Source: Piscicoccus intestinalis NBRC 104926
GTDB lineage: Bacteria > Actinomycetota > Actinomycetes > Actinomycetales > Dermatophilaceae
DNA length: 34,744 nucleotides
Direction of reading: 5' to 3'
NCBI RefSeq assembly: GCF_001515525.1
Contig: NZ_BCNQ01000048.1
Location: forward strand, 1 to 34,744
Shown here: in pieces, positions 25,195-34,514 of the stretch
Layout of the letters: the number at the start of each line of letters is the position of its first letter
How positions within the stretch are numbered: the stretch's first letter is position 1
Program-made: the position numbers and the translations under genes
Notes under the pieces: model-generated
Database searches by the model: none
Told to the model about the DNA's origin: nothing
The model's input: the letters and a program-made list of their open reading frames with translations, nothing else

Positions 25195-25877
25195 CACACG
25201 TCCTTCCTCGAGTACCAACGTTGGGTAGTCAGGTATGAGGCGGGCACGGCGATCAGGTCGACCGCGCCGATAACGACCAGCGAGACGAGCGTGAACCGCA
25301 CCCCGTCGGTGTCGGGCGCCGCGCCAAGCGCCACCCCGCCGATCATCACGGCCACGAACAGCAGCCCCGCGGCGAGCATGACCACGTAGGTGGTGGAGTC
25401 GCCGTGTCGGATCCGGGCCGGCACGCCGGCGGCGAGCGCGAACAGGATCGCCCCGCTGCCGATCCACAGGGTGGCCAAGTACTCGGAGACGGGCCGGTCC
25501 AGCAGCGCACCGACGCCCCAGATCGCGAGGGTGAACACCACCGCGATCGTCGTGAGCAGCAGGCCCATCCACACGTAGCGCGCGGCGACGACCGTTCGCC
25601 GGGACAGGCCGACGATGCTGCGCAGGCGTGACCCGTGATCGGTCTCGTCCACCCGCCACGGCGCCAGCACAAACTGCAGGGCCCACATGCCGACGAGCCC
25701 GATGAGGATGCCGGCGGCGTCGAACGCGACGGTGGCCAGCGCCCCGACCGACACCAACGCCGCCGCCGTCCAGATCGTGCGGGCATCGAGCGCCGTCAGG
25801 TCCAAGCGCAGCGCCGCCCCGACGCCACCGGCCCCTGCGCGGTCCGGGCGCCCGGCGTCGACGAGCCGGGCGCTCAT
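25194..25877 (-). CDS. ABC-2 type transporter permease
   Basis: The 227-residue membrane protein has about six hydrophobic helices, for example TIWTAAALVSVGALATVAF, YVWMGLLLTTIAVVFTLAIW and STTYVVMLAAGLLFVAVMIG. A cytosolic loop RSIVGLSRRTVVAARY resembles the coupling-helix region of YtrC/PmtB-like permeases. It overlaps the ATPase stop (ATGA) and the start of the next permease (TGATG), so the four genes form one operon. The likely role is a half-channel of a drug, peptide or antimicrobial-lipid exporter regulated by the GntR protein. The substrate is unknown. Confidence 0.82.
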   Translation of the reverse strand: MSARLVDAGRPDRAGAGGVGAALRLDLTALDARTIWTAAALVSVGALATVAFDAAGILIGLVGMWALQFVLAPWRVDETDHGSRLRSIVGLSRRTVVAARYVWMGLLLTTIAVVFTLAIWGVGALLDRPVSEYLATLWIGSGAILFALAAGVPARIRHGDSTTYVVMLAAGLLFVAVMIGGVALGAAPDTDGVRFTLVSLVVIGAVDLIAVPASYLTTQRWYSRKDV

Positions 25878-26737
25878 GACCGTCTGCCTCTGGCGATGCC
25901 GACGACGATCTGCTCGAGCGTCGGCTGCTCGCGCACGAGGCCGCCCCTCCAGCCGTCGGCCTCGTGCGCGAGCGCCAGGCCCTCGAAACCGGCTCCGTGT
26001 TCGCGCAGCCCGTAGATCGACGCGCGCATCGCGTCGGTGAGGTCGTCGGGGCCGCCGCCCACGAGTCGGTAGTCGGCGAGCAGGTCCGGCGTAGGAGCGC
26101 TGGTGAGCAGCCGGCCGCGGTCGAGCACCGCGACATAGTCGGCGATGCGCTCGAGGTCACTGGTGATATGGGTCGAGAACAGCACCGCGCGGCTCTCCTC
26201 CTGCATGAACTCGGCGACGAGGTCGATGAACTCGTCGCGGGCGAGGGGGTCGAGGCCCGAGGTGGGCTCATCGAGCACAAGCAGCGTCGGCTCGTGCGCG
26301 AGCGCGACCGCCATCTGCAACTTCATGCCGGTGCCGCGCGACATGTCCTTCAGGCGGGTGTCCGTCGGCACGCCCAGGCGCGTGAGCAGGCTCCGGTAGC
26401 GATCGCCCGACCACGCCGGATAGAAGGGCCGGACGGCCTTCTCGATGGCCAGCGGAGTCCAGGAGCGCAGGAAGTACGGGGTGTCGAGCACGACCCCGAC
26501 GCGATCCATCGGCGGCATCGCGATGTGTCCTTCGTCCGGTACAACCGTGCCGATGGCCGCGCCGATCGTCGTCGTCTTGCCCGAGCCGTTGGCCCCAACG
26601 AGGCCGACGACGTAGCCGCGCGGCACGTCGAGGTCGATGCCGTCGAGGGTGAAGCCGTCGAAGTGCTTGCGCAGCCCCCGGATCTGCAGTGCGCAGGTCG
26701 GGTCGGCCGCACGGTGCGGGTGCAGTGCCGCGTTCAT
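25874..26737 (-). CDS. ABC transporter ATPase (YtrB/PmtA-like)
   Basis: The 287-residue ATPase has Walker A GANGSGKTTT (48-57), Walker B LLVLDEP (152-158), the D-loop GLDPLA and the H-loop STHITSD. The signature is the degenerate form MSRGTGMKLQ (132-141), typical of GntR-linked exporter ATPases. It powers the two permeases encoded downstream. Its start overlaps the GntR stop (ATGA, 26734-26737), so the regulator and transporter are translationally coupled. The C-terminal about 60 residues after the H-loop carry a small regulatory extension (GFEGLALAHEADGWRGGLV). Confidence 0.9.
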   Translation of the reverse strand: MNAALHPHRAADPTCALQIRGLRKHFDGFTLDGIDLDVPRGYVVGLVGANGSGKTTTIGAAIGTVVPDEGHIAMPPMDRVGVVLDTPYFLRSWTPLAIEKAVRPFYPAWSGDRYRSLLTRLGVPTDTRLKDMSRGTGMKLQMAVALAHEPTLLVLDEPTSGLDPLARDEFIDLVAEFMQEESRAVLFSTHITSDLERIADYVAVLDRGRLLTSAPTPDLLADYRLVGGGPDDLTDAMRASIYGLREHGAGFEGLALAHEADGWRGGLVREQPTLEQIVVGIARGRRS

Positions 26738-27189
26738 GTCGTGCCTCCCTGTCGTGTCGAGCTCTGGCTGGTCGCCTCGGCTGGGTCGTCGTGTGTGCTT
26801 TCGGCTGCGCTCTCCTCGGCGGCGGCGAGGAGGGCGTCGAGGCTGGCGCGCACGTCGTCGTCGCTCAGGCGGCCGAGACGGGCAGCGTCGATGGCGGCGC
26901 CGAGGTGGCGTTCGACCTCGCTGACGATGTGCTCGCGCACGAGGTCGCTGTCGCGGGGCAGCACGAACGCGCCCTTGCCCTGGACGTTGGCGATGAAGCC
27001 CTCCGCCGCGAGATCGGAGTAGGCGCGCGTGGTCGTGATGACCGACACCCGCAGGTCGCGCGCGAGCCCCCGGATCGACGGCAGCTGCTCCCCCTCCGCG
27101 AGCTCCCCCGCGAGGATCGCCGCCCTGATCTGCGTCGCGATCTGCTCGTAGATCGGCTGCCCCGAGGTGTTCGCGATGACGATCCGCAT
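26734..27189 (-). CDS. GntR-family regulator, YtrA subfamily
   Basis: The 151-residue protein has a GntR winged helix at 11-78 (QPIYEQIATQIRAAILAGEL, LPSIRGLARDLRVSVITTTR, GKGAFVLP). A short helical C-terminus of about 70 residues follows, the hallmark of the YtrA subfamily, which lacks a large effector domain. Such repressors sit first in an operon with an ABC exporter and release DNA on antibiotic or envelope stress. ATG 27189 has a very strong ribosome site (AGGGAGGGGAG). The open frame extends to 28005 but there it is antisense to recC. A 23-bp dyad on its promoter is the likely operator. Confidence 0.9.
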   Translation of the reverse strand: MRIVIANTSGQPIYEQIATQIRAAILAGELAEGEQLPSIRGLARDLRVSVITTTRAYSDLAAEGFIANVQGKGAFVLPRDSDLVREHIVSEVERHLGAAIDAARLGRLSDDDVRASLDALLAAAEESAAESTHDDPAEATSQSSTRQGGTT

Positions 27190-27201
27190 CTCCCCTCCCT
27201 T

Positions 27202-27224
27202 CTGTATATAGACACTATAGACAG
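27202..27224 (-). promoter_or_regulatory. Operator and promoter of the GntR-ABC operon: 23-bp dyad
   Basis: On the minus strand the left arm CTGT-C-TATAG and the right arm CTATA-T-ACAG are inverted copies matching at nine of ten positions, separated by TGT. The dyad contains TATAGT (27214-27219), a good -10 hexamer, so a bound dimer would cover the promoter. The start codon lies 12 bases downstream of the dyad, after the ribosome site. No good -35 is visible. Confidence 0.7.
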
Positions 27225-27309
27225 TAGATGCAGTAAGCGCACCTACTTCCCCAATGTCCGTGGAGGGGGTTGTGCCGCAAGGCGTCCCGAGCTTGTCGGA
27301 GGTCGTGTC

Positions 27310-27315
27310 TAGGGT
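27310..27315 (+). promoter_or_regulatory. -10 hexamer TAGGGT for the recCBD operon (leaderless)
   Basis: TAGGGT is followed by TGGCGC and then GTG 27322, the same spacing and hexamer as at the LysR gene. No ribosome site precedes the GTG. The operon's later genes all have strong ribosome sites. Confidence 0.5.
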
Positions 27316-27321
27316 TGGCGC

Positions 27322-30300
27322 GTGACCTTCTCCGTGCACCGGGCGACCGCGAGCGACCATCTGGCCGATGGTCTCGCGGCGCTGCTCGCGGAGCCGGTGG
27401 CCGACCCCTTCGCGCAAGAGGTCGTCGCGGTGCCGGCCCGCGGGGTCGAGCGGTGGCTGGCGCAGCGGCTCTCGCACCGACTCGGGGCCAAGCCCGGGCG
27501 CTCCGACGGGGTCGCGGCCGGCATCCGTGTCCTCTCGCCGCACTCGCTCGTCGCGCTCGTGCTCGGCGTCGACCGCGACGACCCGTGGCACCCGGCGCAG
27601 CTCATGTGGCCGGTACTGGAGGCGGTCGACGCCTGCCTTACGGAGCCGTGGGCCCGCGTGCTCGCGGCCCATCTCGGGGAGGATCGCGCGCTCGCGGAGT
27701 CCGAACGCGACCTGCGGCGCGGGCGCCGACTCGCCGTCGCGCGGCGGCTGGCCACGCTGTTCGCTTCGTACGCCCAGCAGCGGCCGGCGATGCTCACCGA
27801 CTGGCGGCTCGGTAGTGACGGCGACGGGCTCGGCGGTGTGCTCGACGCCGATCTCGCCTGGCAGCCGCGGTTGTGGCGGGAGGTGCTGGGCCGGGTCGCG
27901 GCACCGGCTCCCGACGAGCGGCTCGCCGACGTGCTGGCGCGGCTCGAGTCCGACGCCGAGCCCGAGGGTCTCGACCTGCCCGGTCGGCTGTCGCTGTTCG
28001 GGCACACCCGGATCGCCCGCAGCGAACTACAGGTGCTCGCGGCGCTGGGGCGGCACCGCGACGTGCACCTGTGGCTGCCGCAGGCCTCCCCCGCGGCGTG
28101 GGAACGCCTCGCCGCCGAGTCCGCGGCCGGCCCCGTGCCGCGCGACGACGACCGCTCCGCGCTGCTCGTGCGGCACCCGTTGCTGGCCTCGTTGGGGCGC
28201 GACGCCCGGGAGCTGCAACGCACGCTGGCGCTCGCGGGTGGCGACGAGCGGCCCGCGGCGCCGGAGAAGGAGACCGAGGCGGAGCCGGCGCCGACGACGC
28301 TGCTCGGGTGGCTGCAGCACGACATCCGCACCGATCACGAACCCGACCAGGAGGACATCGCAGCGCGCCACCTCGATCCGCACGATCGCAGCCTGCAGGT
28401 GCACGCGTGCCACGGCCGTGGCCGACAGGTCGACGTCGTCCGCGACGTGCTCACCGACCTGCTGCAACGCGACCCGAGCCTGGAGCCGCGCGACGTGCTC
28501 GTCATGTGCCCCGACATCGACGCCTACGCGCCGCTCGTCCACGCCGGCTTCGGCCTCGGTGAGGTGGTGCGCGACCACCTCGACACCGCCCATCCCGCGC
28601 ACGGCCTGCGGGTCAGCCTGGCCGACCGCGCGCCGCAGGAGACCAACCCGCTACTCGCTCTCGCCGCCCGGCTCGTCGAGCTCGCCGGCGCGCGACTCAC
28701 CGCCGGCGAGGTGCTCGACCTGAGCCGGGAGCCCGCCGTGCGGGCCCGGTTCGGCTTCGACGAGGACGACCTGGAGCGCGTCGCCGCGTGGGTCGAGGCC
28801 GCGCAGGTGCGCTGGGGCCTCGACGCGGCGGCCCGCGAGGTCTTCGGGCTGCACAACATCGCACAGAACACCTGGCGGTGGGGGGTCGACCGGGTCGTCG
28901 TCGGCGCGGCCCTCGACGGGCAGCAGGTCACCCACCTGGGGTCGGTGCTGGCCCTCGACGACCTCGACAGCGGCGACATCGACCTCGCCGGTCGTCTCGC
29001 CGAGCTCGTCGAGCGCCTCGGCGCCAGCCTGCAACGGTTCGGCGAGTGCCGCACCCCCGGCGAGTGGATGAGTGCGCTGCGCCGCGGGGTGCTCGACCTC
29101 ACCGCCACGTCCCAGCGCGACGCCTGGCAGGTGGCCGCGATGAACCGCGAGCTGGCCCGCGTCGAAGCGGCGGCCCGCGGCAGCGCCACCCCCACGCTGC
29201 GGCTGGCCGACGTCGGGGCGCTGCTGGAGGAGCATCGGGAGGGGCGGCCGACCCGGTCGAACTTTCGGACCGGCACGCTGACGGTATGCACGATGGTGCC
29301 GATGCGCTCGGTGCCGCACCGCGTGATCTGCCTCGTCGGCCTCGACGACGGGGTCTTCCCGCGCACGAGCACACCCGCGGGCGACGACGCGTTGGCCCGC
29401 CGGCCCGTCACCGGCGAGCGCGACCCCCGCTCCGAAGACCGCCAGCTGCTCCTCGACGCGGTGATGGCCGCCCGGCAGACCCTCGTCGTCACCTACACCG
29501 GCGCCGACGAGCACACCGGGGCCCCGCGCCCGCCGGCCGTGCCGCTCGGTGAGCTCATCGACCAGGCCCGGGTGACCGCCTCCGGGGAGCCGGTGCGGCG
29601 GCTCGTCACCCACCACCCGCTGCAGCCCTACGATCCGCGCAACCTCGGCGGGGCCGACCCGCAGGAGGCGGCGGCACTCGAGTCGCTGGCCAATGAGGCG
29701 GGCACGACCGGGCGGCTCGCCGAGCGCGAGGCGGCCGCGGTCGGGCTCCGGCCCGACGGGGCGCCGTTCAGCTACGACCCGGTGGCGCTGCTCGGCGGAC
29801 GCGCGCTGGTGGCCGAGCGCAGGGAACCGGCCGCGCTGCTCGACGAGGCGCTCCCCGTCGAGCCCGGTGACGACGTCGACCTGCTCGACCTGCAGCGGTT
29901 CTTCGCCAACCCCGTCGGCTCGTTCCTGCGCACCCGGCTCGGCATCGTGCTGCCCGACGAGCCGGAGGAGCGTGTCGAGGGCATCCCGCTCGACCCCGAC
30001 GGGCTGGCCCGCTGGAGCATCGGCACCCGGCTGCTCGACGGCCGGCTCGCCGGCGGCGATCCCGCCGAGCTGGCCCGATGGGAGACGTGGCGCGGTGAGC
30101 TGCCGCCGCACACGCTCGGCGAGCGGGTGCTCGCCGAGGAGTCCGCCAAGGCGCAGGCACTCGCGGCCGGCGTGCGCGCCCAGCTGCGGCTGACCGACCC
30201 CGGTGAGCCGGTGCGGTTCGAGTCGCGCGACGTCGATCTCGCGCTGCCCAGCGGCCGGCGCCTCGTCGGCACGGTCGGCGGCATCGTGCCGTACTTTCCC

Positions 30301-30858
30301 AGCCTCAGCGCACTCACCGTCACCTACTCGACGATCGCCGCTAAGCACCGGCTCGCCTCCTGGCTCACCGCGCTCGTGCTCGCCGCCACCGGCGACCCGT
30401 TCGCCTCCAGCCACGTCATCGGGCACAAGGGCCGACGCAGCCGCGGCCGCTGGCTGAAGTCGCCGGTGCGGGTGTTTCACGGGCCGCTCGACGCCGAGGC
30501 GGCGCTGGCCCGGCTCGATCATCTCGTCGACGTGTGGGCCCGCGGCATGCGCGAGCCGATCCCGCTGTCTCCCAAGACGTCCGCCGCCTGGGCCCAGGGT
30601 TTCGGAGACGGTGACGTGCGCACCGCCGACGACAAGGCCCGCCACGCCTGGGAGACCGACGAGTTCAAGGGCATCCCCGGCGAGCAGGACACGCCCGCGC
30701 ACGTCGTCGCCTACGGCGAACGAGCTCCGCTGAGCGACGTCCTCGGCACGCCCCGGCCCGACGAGCTGTGGACTCGCGGCGCAACGAGCCGGCTCGGCCA
30801 GTACGCGCTGCGCGTGTTCGGTCCGATCACCGGCCACGAGCGGGAGGTGTGGTTGTGA
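27322..30858 (+). CDS. recC: Exodeoxyribonuclease V subunit gamma
   Basis: The 1178-residue RecC (1122 in E. coli) shows characteristic blocks: SLQVHACHGRGRQVDVVRD (about 357-375), VCTMVPMRSVPHRVICLVG then LDDGVFPR (about 654-680) and HPLQPYDPRNL (about 765-775). It has helicase-like folds without Walker motifs, as expected. Role: it holds RecB and RecD together at DNA double-strand ends, splits the strands and recognises the Chi-type signal. GTG 27322 is supported by the TAGGGT hexamer. The stop overlaps recB's start (GTGA, 30855-30858). The acidic stretch EKETEAEPAP (about 314-323) is a lineage-specific linker. Confidence 0.95.
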   Translation: MTFSVHRATASDHLADGLAALLAEPVADPFAQEVVAVPARGVERWLAQRLSHRLGAKPGRSDGVAAGIRVLSPHSLVALVLGVDRDDPWHPAQLMWPVLEAVDACLTEPWARVLAAHLGEDRALAESERDLRRGRRLAVARRLATLFASYAQQRPAMLTDWRLGSDGDGLGGVLDADLAWQPRLWREVLGRVAAPAPDERLADVLARLESDAEPEGLDLPGRLSLFGHTRIARSELQVLAALGRHRDVHLWLPQASPAAWERLAAESAAGPVPRDDDRSALLVRHPLLASLGRDARELQRTLALAGGDERPAAPEKETEAEPAPTTLLGWLQHDIRTDHEPDQEDIAARHLDPHDRSLQVHACHGRGRQVDVVRDVLTDLLQRDPSLEPRDVLVMCPDIDAYAPLVHAGFGLGEVVRDHLDTAHPAHGLRVSLADRAPQETNPLLALAARLVELAGARLTAGEVLDLSREPAVRARFGFDEDDLERVAAWVEAAQVRWGLDAAAREVFGLHNIAQNTWRWGVDRVVVGAALDGQQVTHLGSVLALDDLDSGDIDLAGRLAELVERLGASLQRFGECRTPGEWMSALRRGVLDLTATSQRDAWQVAAMNRELARVEAAARGSATPTLRLADVGALLEEHREGRPTRSNFRTGTLTVCTMVPMRSVPHRVICLVGLDDGVFPRTSTPAGDDALARRPVTGERDPRSEDRQLLLDAVMAARQTLVVTYTGADEHTGAPRPPAVPLGELIDQARVTASGEPVRRLVTHHPLQPYDPRNLGGADPQEAAALESLANEAGTTGRLAEREAAAVGLRPDGAPFSYDPVALLGGRALVAERREPAALLDEALPVEPGDDVDLLDLQRFFANPVGSFLRTRLGIVLPDEPEERVEGIPLDPDGLARWSIGTRLLDGRLAGGDPAELARWETWRGELPPHTLGERVLAEESAKAQALAAGVRAQLRLTDPGEPVRFESRDVDLALPSGRRLVGTVGGIVPYFPSLSALTVTYSTIAAKHRLASWLTALVLAATGDPFASSHVIGHKGRRSRGRWLKSPVRVFHGPLDAEAALARLDHLVDVWARGMREPIPLSPKTSAAWAQGFGDGDVRTADDKARHAWETDEFKGIPGEQDTPAHVVAYGERAPLSDVLGTPRPDELWTRGATSRLGQYALRVFGPITGHEREVWL

Positions 30859-33800
30859 ACGCGACGCCGGCGACCGGCGCCCCGGCGCGCCCCCCGGAGA
30901 GCGCGCCAGACGTCGCGCACTTCGACATCGCCGACCCGTTGCCCGGGGTGGGCACGACGCTGCTCGAGGCGAGCGCCGGCACCGGCAAGACGTGGACGAT
31001 CGCGGCGCTGGTCACCCGGTATGTCGCCGAGGGCGTCGTCACGCTGCCGCAGATGCTCGTCGTGACGTTCGGACGGGCCGCGAGCCAGGAGCTGCGCGCC
31101 CGGGTGCGCGAACAGCTCCTCGAGGCGGCCGCGGCGCTGGCCGATCCCCCGCCCGCCGCGGCCCGCGGCCCGCTGGAGGCGCTGCTGCTCGACGTCGACG
31201 ACGACGAGCGGGTGACCCGGCTGCGGCGCGTGCGCACGGCCCTGGCCGACATCGACGCAGCGACGATCGCCACCACCCACCAGTTCTGCCAGCAGGTGCT
31301 GCGCGGCCTCGGCGTGGCCGGCGACACCGACCCCGACACCGAGCTCGTCGAGGATCTCGACGACCTGCTCGTCGAGGTCGTCGACGACCTCTACCTCGCG
31401 CGGTTCGCCACGGAGGCCGAGCCGGCGTTCAGCCGCGCCGTCGCCCTGCAGATCGCCCGCGACGCCGTCGACGACGTGCACGCGGCGATCTGCCCGACGG
31501 CCGCGGAACCCGGCTCCCCGTCCGACCGCCGGGCCCGCTTCGCGAAGGCCGTGCGCGCCGAACTCGACGTGCGCAAGCGCCGGTTGCGCGTCATGCACTA
31601 CAGCGACCTGCTCACCCAGCTGGCCGCCGCCCTCGCCCCGGAGGACGCGCCGGCCCGAGCGCGAATGCGGGCGCGCTGGAAGGTCGTGCTCGTCGACGAG
31701 TTCCAGGACACCGACCCGGTGCAGTGGCAGGTGCTCGACCGCGCGTTCACCGGGCACGCCGCGATGGTGCTCATCGGCGACCCCAAGCAGGCGATCTACC
31801 TGTTCCGCGGCGGTGACGTCGTCACCTACCTCGAGGCGGCCGCCACCGCCGACCACCGGCGCACGCTGCCCTGCAACTACCGCAGCGACGAGCCGCTCGT
31901 GCGCAGCCTCGACGTCATGCTGCGCGGAGCCGAGCTCGGCGACCCGGCGATCCAGGTGCGGGCGGTCGAGCCGTATCTGACCGGCTCCCGGCTGCGCGGC
32001 GCCCCGCACCCGGAGCCGGTGCGCTTGCGCATGGTGCGCAAGGAGCACGTGCGCGGACCGATGCGGGTCGGGCCGATCCGCGAGCACATCGCGACCGACC
32101 TGGCCCGCGACATCGCGGCGCTGCTGGCGGCGGGCGCGACGTTCGCGCAGCGGGGCGACAGCTTCGACGGTGGCGGTGGCGGCGAGGACACCGGCCACGA
32201 CAGCGGCGACGACCATGCGCGCCCGCTGCTCGCCCGCGACATCGCGGTCGTCGCGCACACCAACGCGCGGCTGCTGGAGGTGCAGGCGGCGCTGCACGAG
32301 GTCGGCATCCACTCGGTGACCACCGGCGGGTCGAACGTGCTGGTCAGCCGCGCCGCGCACGACTGGCTCGCGCTGCTGGAAGCGATGGCTGCCCCGCACC
32401 GGCGGCCGCTGGCGCGGGCGGCCGCGCTCACCGCGCTGCTCGGCTATTCGGCCGCGCAGCTCGACGCGGGCGGCGACGCCCTCGACGACGAACTCGCCGG
32501 GCAGCTGCGCTCGCTCGCCGATGTGTACACCCGGCAGGGCATCGCGGCGGTCTTCGAGGCGCTCGCGGTGGCAGGGTTGCCGCACCGGGTGCTCGGGCTC
32601 GTCGGTGGCGAGCGCGAGCTGACCGACGTGCGGCACGTCGCGGAGCTGCTGCACGAGGCCTCCGACCGGGGGCGCGTCGGGCTGGCCGGGCTCATCACGT
32701 GGCTGCGGGCGCAGATGGCCAAGGCCGGTCCGCAGAGCGCCGGGGCCCGCACCCGCCGCCTCGACAGCGACGCGACCGCCGTGCAGCTCGTCACCGTGCA
32801 CGGCAGCAAGGGCCTGCAGTACCCCGTCGTCTACCTGCCGACGCTGTGGGACCGCTTCACCGGCACCAACGACCCGCCGATCGCCCGTTTCCACGAGGCG
32901 CCACCCGGTCGCGAACGGTGCCTCGACGTCGGCGGCCCGGGCGGGCCGTTCTGGTCCGACGCCGTCACACGGCACCGCGCCGAGGACTGCGGGGAATCGC
33001 TGCGGCTGCTCTACGTCGCGCTGACCCGCGCGCAGAGCCAGGTCGTGCTGTGGTGGGCCGGGGCCGATCGCAACACGCCCGCCTCCCCGCTGCACCGGAT
33101 GCTGCTCGGGCGCCGGGCCGAGGATCCGGTGGTCCCCGACAGCGCGCCGCTGCGGCCGGAGAACGACGTGGGGCAGTGGCTGGCGCGCTGGGAGACCGCG
33201 GGGGCGCTCACCCTCGAAGACGCCGTACCCGCCGCGTTGACGCCGGTGAGCGAGCCGGCTCGGGCACCGGCGCTGGCGATCGGGGCGTTCACGCGCCGCA
33301 TCGACCACGACTGGCGGCGCACCTCCTACACGGCGCTGAGCACACCCCGCGACGCAGACGGCTTCGAGGTCGGCGCCCCGACCGGCGGCGTCGGCAGCGA
33401 GCCGGAGTCGGTACCGCGCGACGACGAGCCGGAGGCGGCCGTGCCCGTCGAGGGCGACACTCTGCCGGGGCTGGCGCTGGCGGGCGTCGACGTGCCCTCC
33501 CCGATGGCCGCGCTGCCGGTCGGGGTGACGTTCGGCTCCCTCGTGCACGCGGTGCTCGAGCACGCCGACCCGCAGGCGCCCGACCTGCGCGGGGAGTTGC
33601 TGGCGCACGTCACCGAGCAACTCGTGCGCTGGCCGGTGGAGGAGGTCGCGGCCGATCCGGGGGCGCTCGCCGACGCCCTCGTCGCCGTGTGCGAGTCGCC
33701 GCTCGGGCCGCTCGCCTCCGGAGTTCGGTTGCGCGACATCGGCATCGGTGACCGGCTGTGCGAGCTGGACTTCGAACTGCCGCTCGGGGGTGGGGATTCG

Positions 33801-34514
33801 CGCGGGGTGTCGGCCGGAGAGTCGGTCGAAGCGTCGGTCGGCGCCGCAGCGGGAGCCAGCGCCCCGGCTGCAGCCAGCGCCTCCCTTGCCCCCGGGGCCG
33901 CGGCCGGGGCGTCCCTGTTGGGCGACCTCGCGCCGCTGCTGCGCGCGCACCTGGCCGCCGGCGACCCGGTGCGCGGCTGGGCCGACGTGCTCGACGCCCA
34001 ACCCGCACTCGCCGAGCAGCAACTGCGCGGGTACCTCACCGGCTCCGTCGATGTCGTGCTGCGCACCGGCGGGCGCTACCTCGTCGTCGACTACAAGACG
34101 AACTGGCTCGGCCCGATCGGCGACCCCGACGCCCCGCTGACGGCCGCCGCGTACCGGCCGGAGGCGCTGGTCGAGGCGATGGGGCACTCGTCGTATCCGC
34201 TGCAGGCGTTGCTGTACGCGGTCGTCGCCCACCGCTTCCTGCGCTGGCGGCTGCCCGGGTACCAGCCCAAACGCCACCTCGGGGGCGTGCTGTACCTGTA
34301 CGTGCGCGGCATGTGCGGCGCCGACACCCCGGTCGTCGACGGGCAGCCCTGCGGGGTGTTCTCCTGGCGGCCGCCGGTCACCCTCGTGGAGGCGGTGTCC
34401 GACCTGCTCGACGGCGCTGGTGGCGGCGGGGCCGGCGTTGTCGGCGGCGCTGTCGGCGAGGTCGGGGTTGTCGGCGGGGCCGGGACGACGGCTCGGCGGG
34501 GAGGCGCGTCATGA
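30855..34514 (+). CDS. recB: Exodeoxyribonuclease V subunit beta (helicase-nuclease)
   Basis: The 1219-residue RecB has an SF1A helicase: Walker A ASAGTGKT (39-46), Walker B VLVDEFQDTDP (about 278-288), GDPKQAIYLFRGGD, VHGSKGLQYPVVYLP (about 648-662) and LLYVALTRAQ (about 718-727). The C-terminal nuclease has D1079-Y-K1081, matching E. coli D1080 and K1082. Role: 3-to-5 helicase and the only nuclease of RecBCD, which loads RecA in E. coli. GTG 30855 has GGGAGG at 7-base spacing and overlaps the recC stop. Two Ala/Gly-rich insertions stand out: about 985-1018, just before the nuclease core, and the C-terminal tail of about 35 residues. Both look disordered. Confidence 0.96.
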   Translation: MNATPATGAPARPPESAPDVAHFDIADPLPGVGTTLLEASAGTGKTWTIAALVTRYVAEGVVTLPQMLVVTFGRAASQELRARVREQLLEAAAALADPPPAAARGPLEALLLDVDDDERVTRLRRVRTALADIDAATIATTHQFCQQVLRGLGVAGDTDPDTELVEDLDDLLVEVVDDLYLARFATEAEPAFSRAVALQIARDAVDDVHAAICPTAAEPGSPSDRRARFAKAVRAELDVRKRRLRVMHYSDLLTQLAAALAPEDAPARARMRARWKVVLVDEFQDTDPVQWQVLDRAFTGHAAMVLIGDPKQAIYLFRGGDVVTYLEAAATADHRRTLPCNYRSDEPLVRSLDVMLRGAELGDPAIQVRAVEPYLTGSRLRGAPHPEPVRLRMVRKEHVRGPMRVGPIREHIATDLARDIAALLAAGATFAQRGDSFDGGGGGEDTGHDSGDDHARPLLARDIAVVAHTNARLLEVQAALHEVGIHSVTTGGSNVLVSRAAHDWLALLEAMAAPHRRPLARAAALTALLGYSAAQLDAGGDALDDELAGQLRSLADVYTRQGIAAVFEALAVAGLPHRVLGLVGGERELTDVRHVAELLHEASDRGRVGLAGLITWLRAQMAKAGPQSAGARTRRLDSDATAVQLVTVHGSKGLQYPVVYLPTLWDRFTGTNDPPIARFHEAPPGRERCLDVGGPGGPFWSDAVTRHRAEDCGESLRLLYVALTRAQSQVVLWWAGADRNTPASPLHRMLLGRRAEDPVVPDSAPLRPENDVGQWLARWETAGALTLEDAVPAALTPVSEPARAPALAIGAFTRRIDHDWRRTSYTALSTPRDADGFEVGAPTGGVGSEPESVPRDDEPEAAVPVEGDTLPGLALAGVDVPSPMAALPVGVTFGSLVHAVLEHADPQAPDLRGELLAHVTEQLVRWPVEEVAADPGALADALVAVCESPLGPLASGVRLRDIGIGDRLCELDFELPLGGGDSRGVSAGESVEASVGAAAGASAPAAASASLAPGAAAGASLLGDLAPLLRAHLAAGDPVRGWADVLDAQPALAEQQLRGYLTGSVDVVLRTGGRYLVVDYKTNWLGPIGDPDAPLTAAAYRPEALVEAMGHSSYPLQALLYAVVAHRFLRWRLPGYQPKRHLGGVLYLYVRGMCGADTPVVDGQPCGVFSWRPPVTLVEAVSDLLDGAGGGGAGVVGGAVGEVGVVGGAGTTARRGGAS

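Noticed and set aside
26734-28005. Long N-terminal extension of the GntR frame
   Set aside because: Runs antisense through recC and past the operator; ATG 27189 has the strong ribosome site and the family N-terminus.
30711-34277. 1188-codon minus-strand frame opposite recB
   Set aside because: GC-driven shadow of recB; Arg/Gly/Val-rich with no motif, while recB has all helicase and nuclease motifs.
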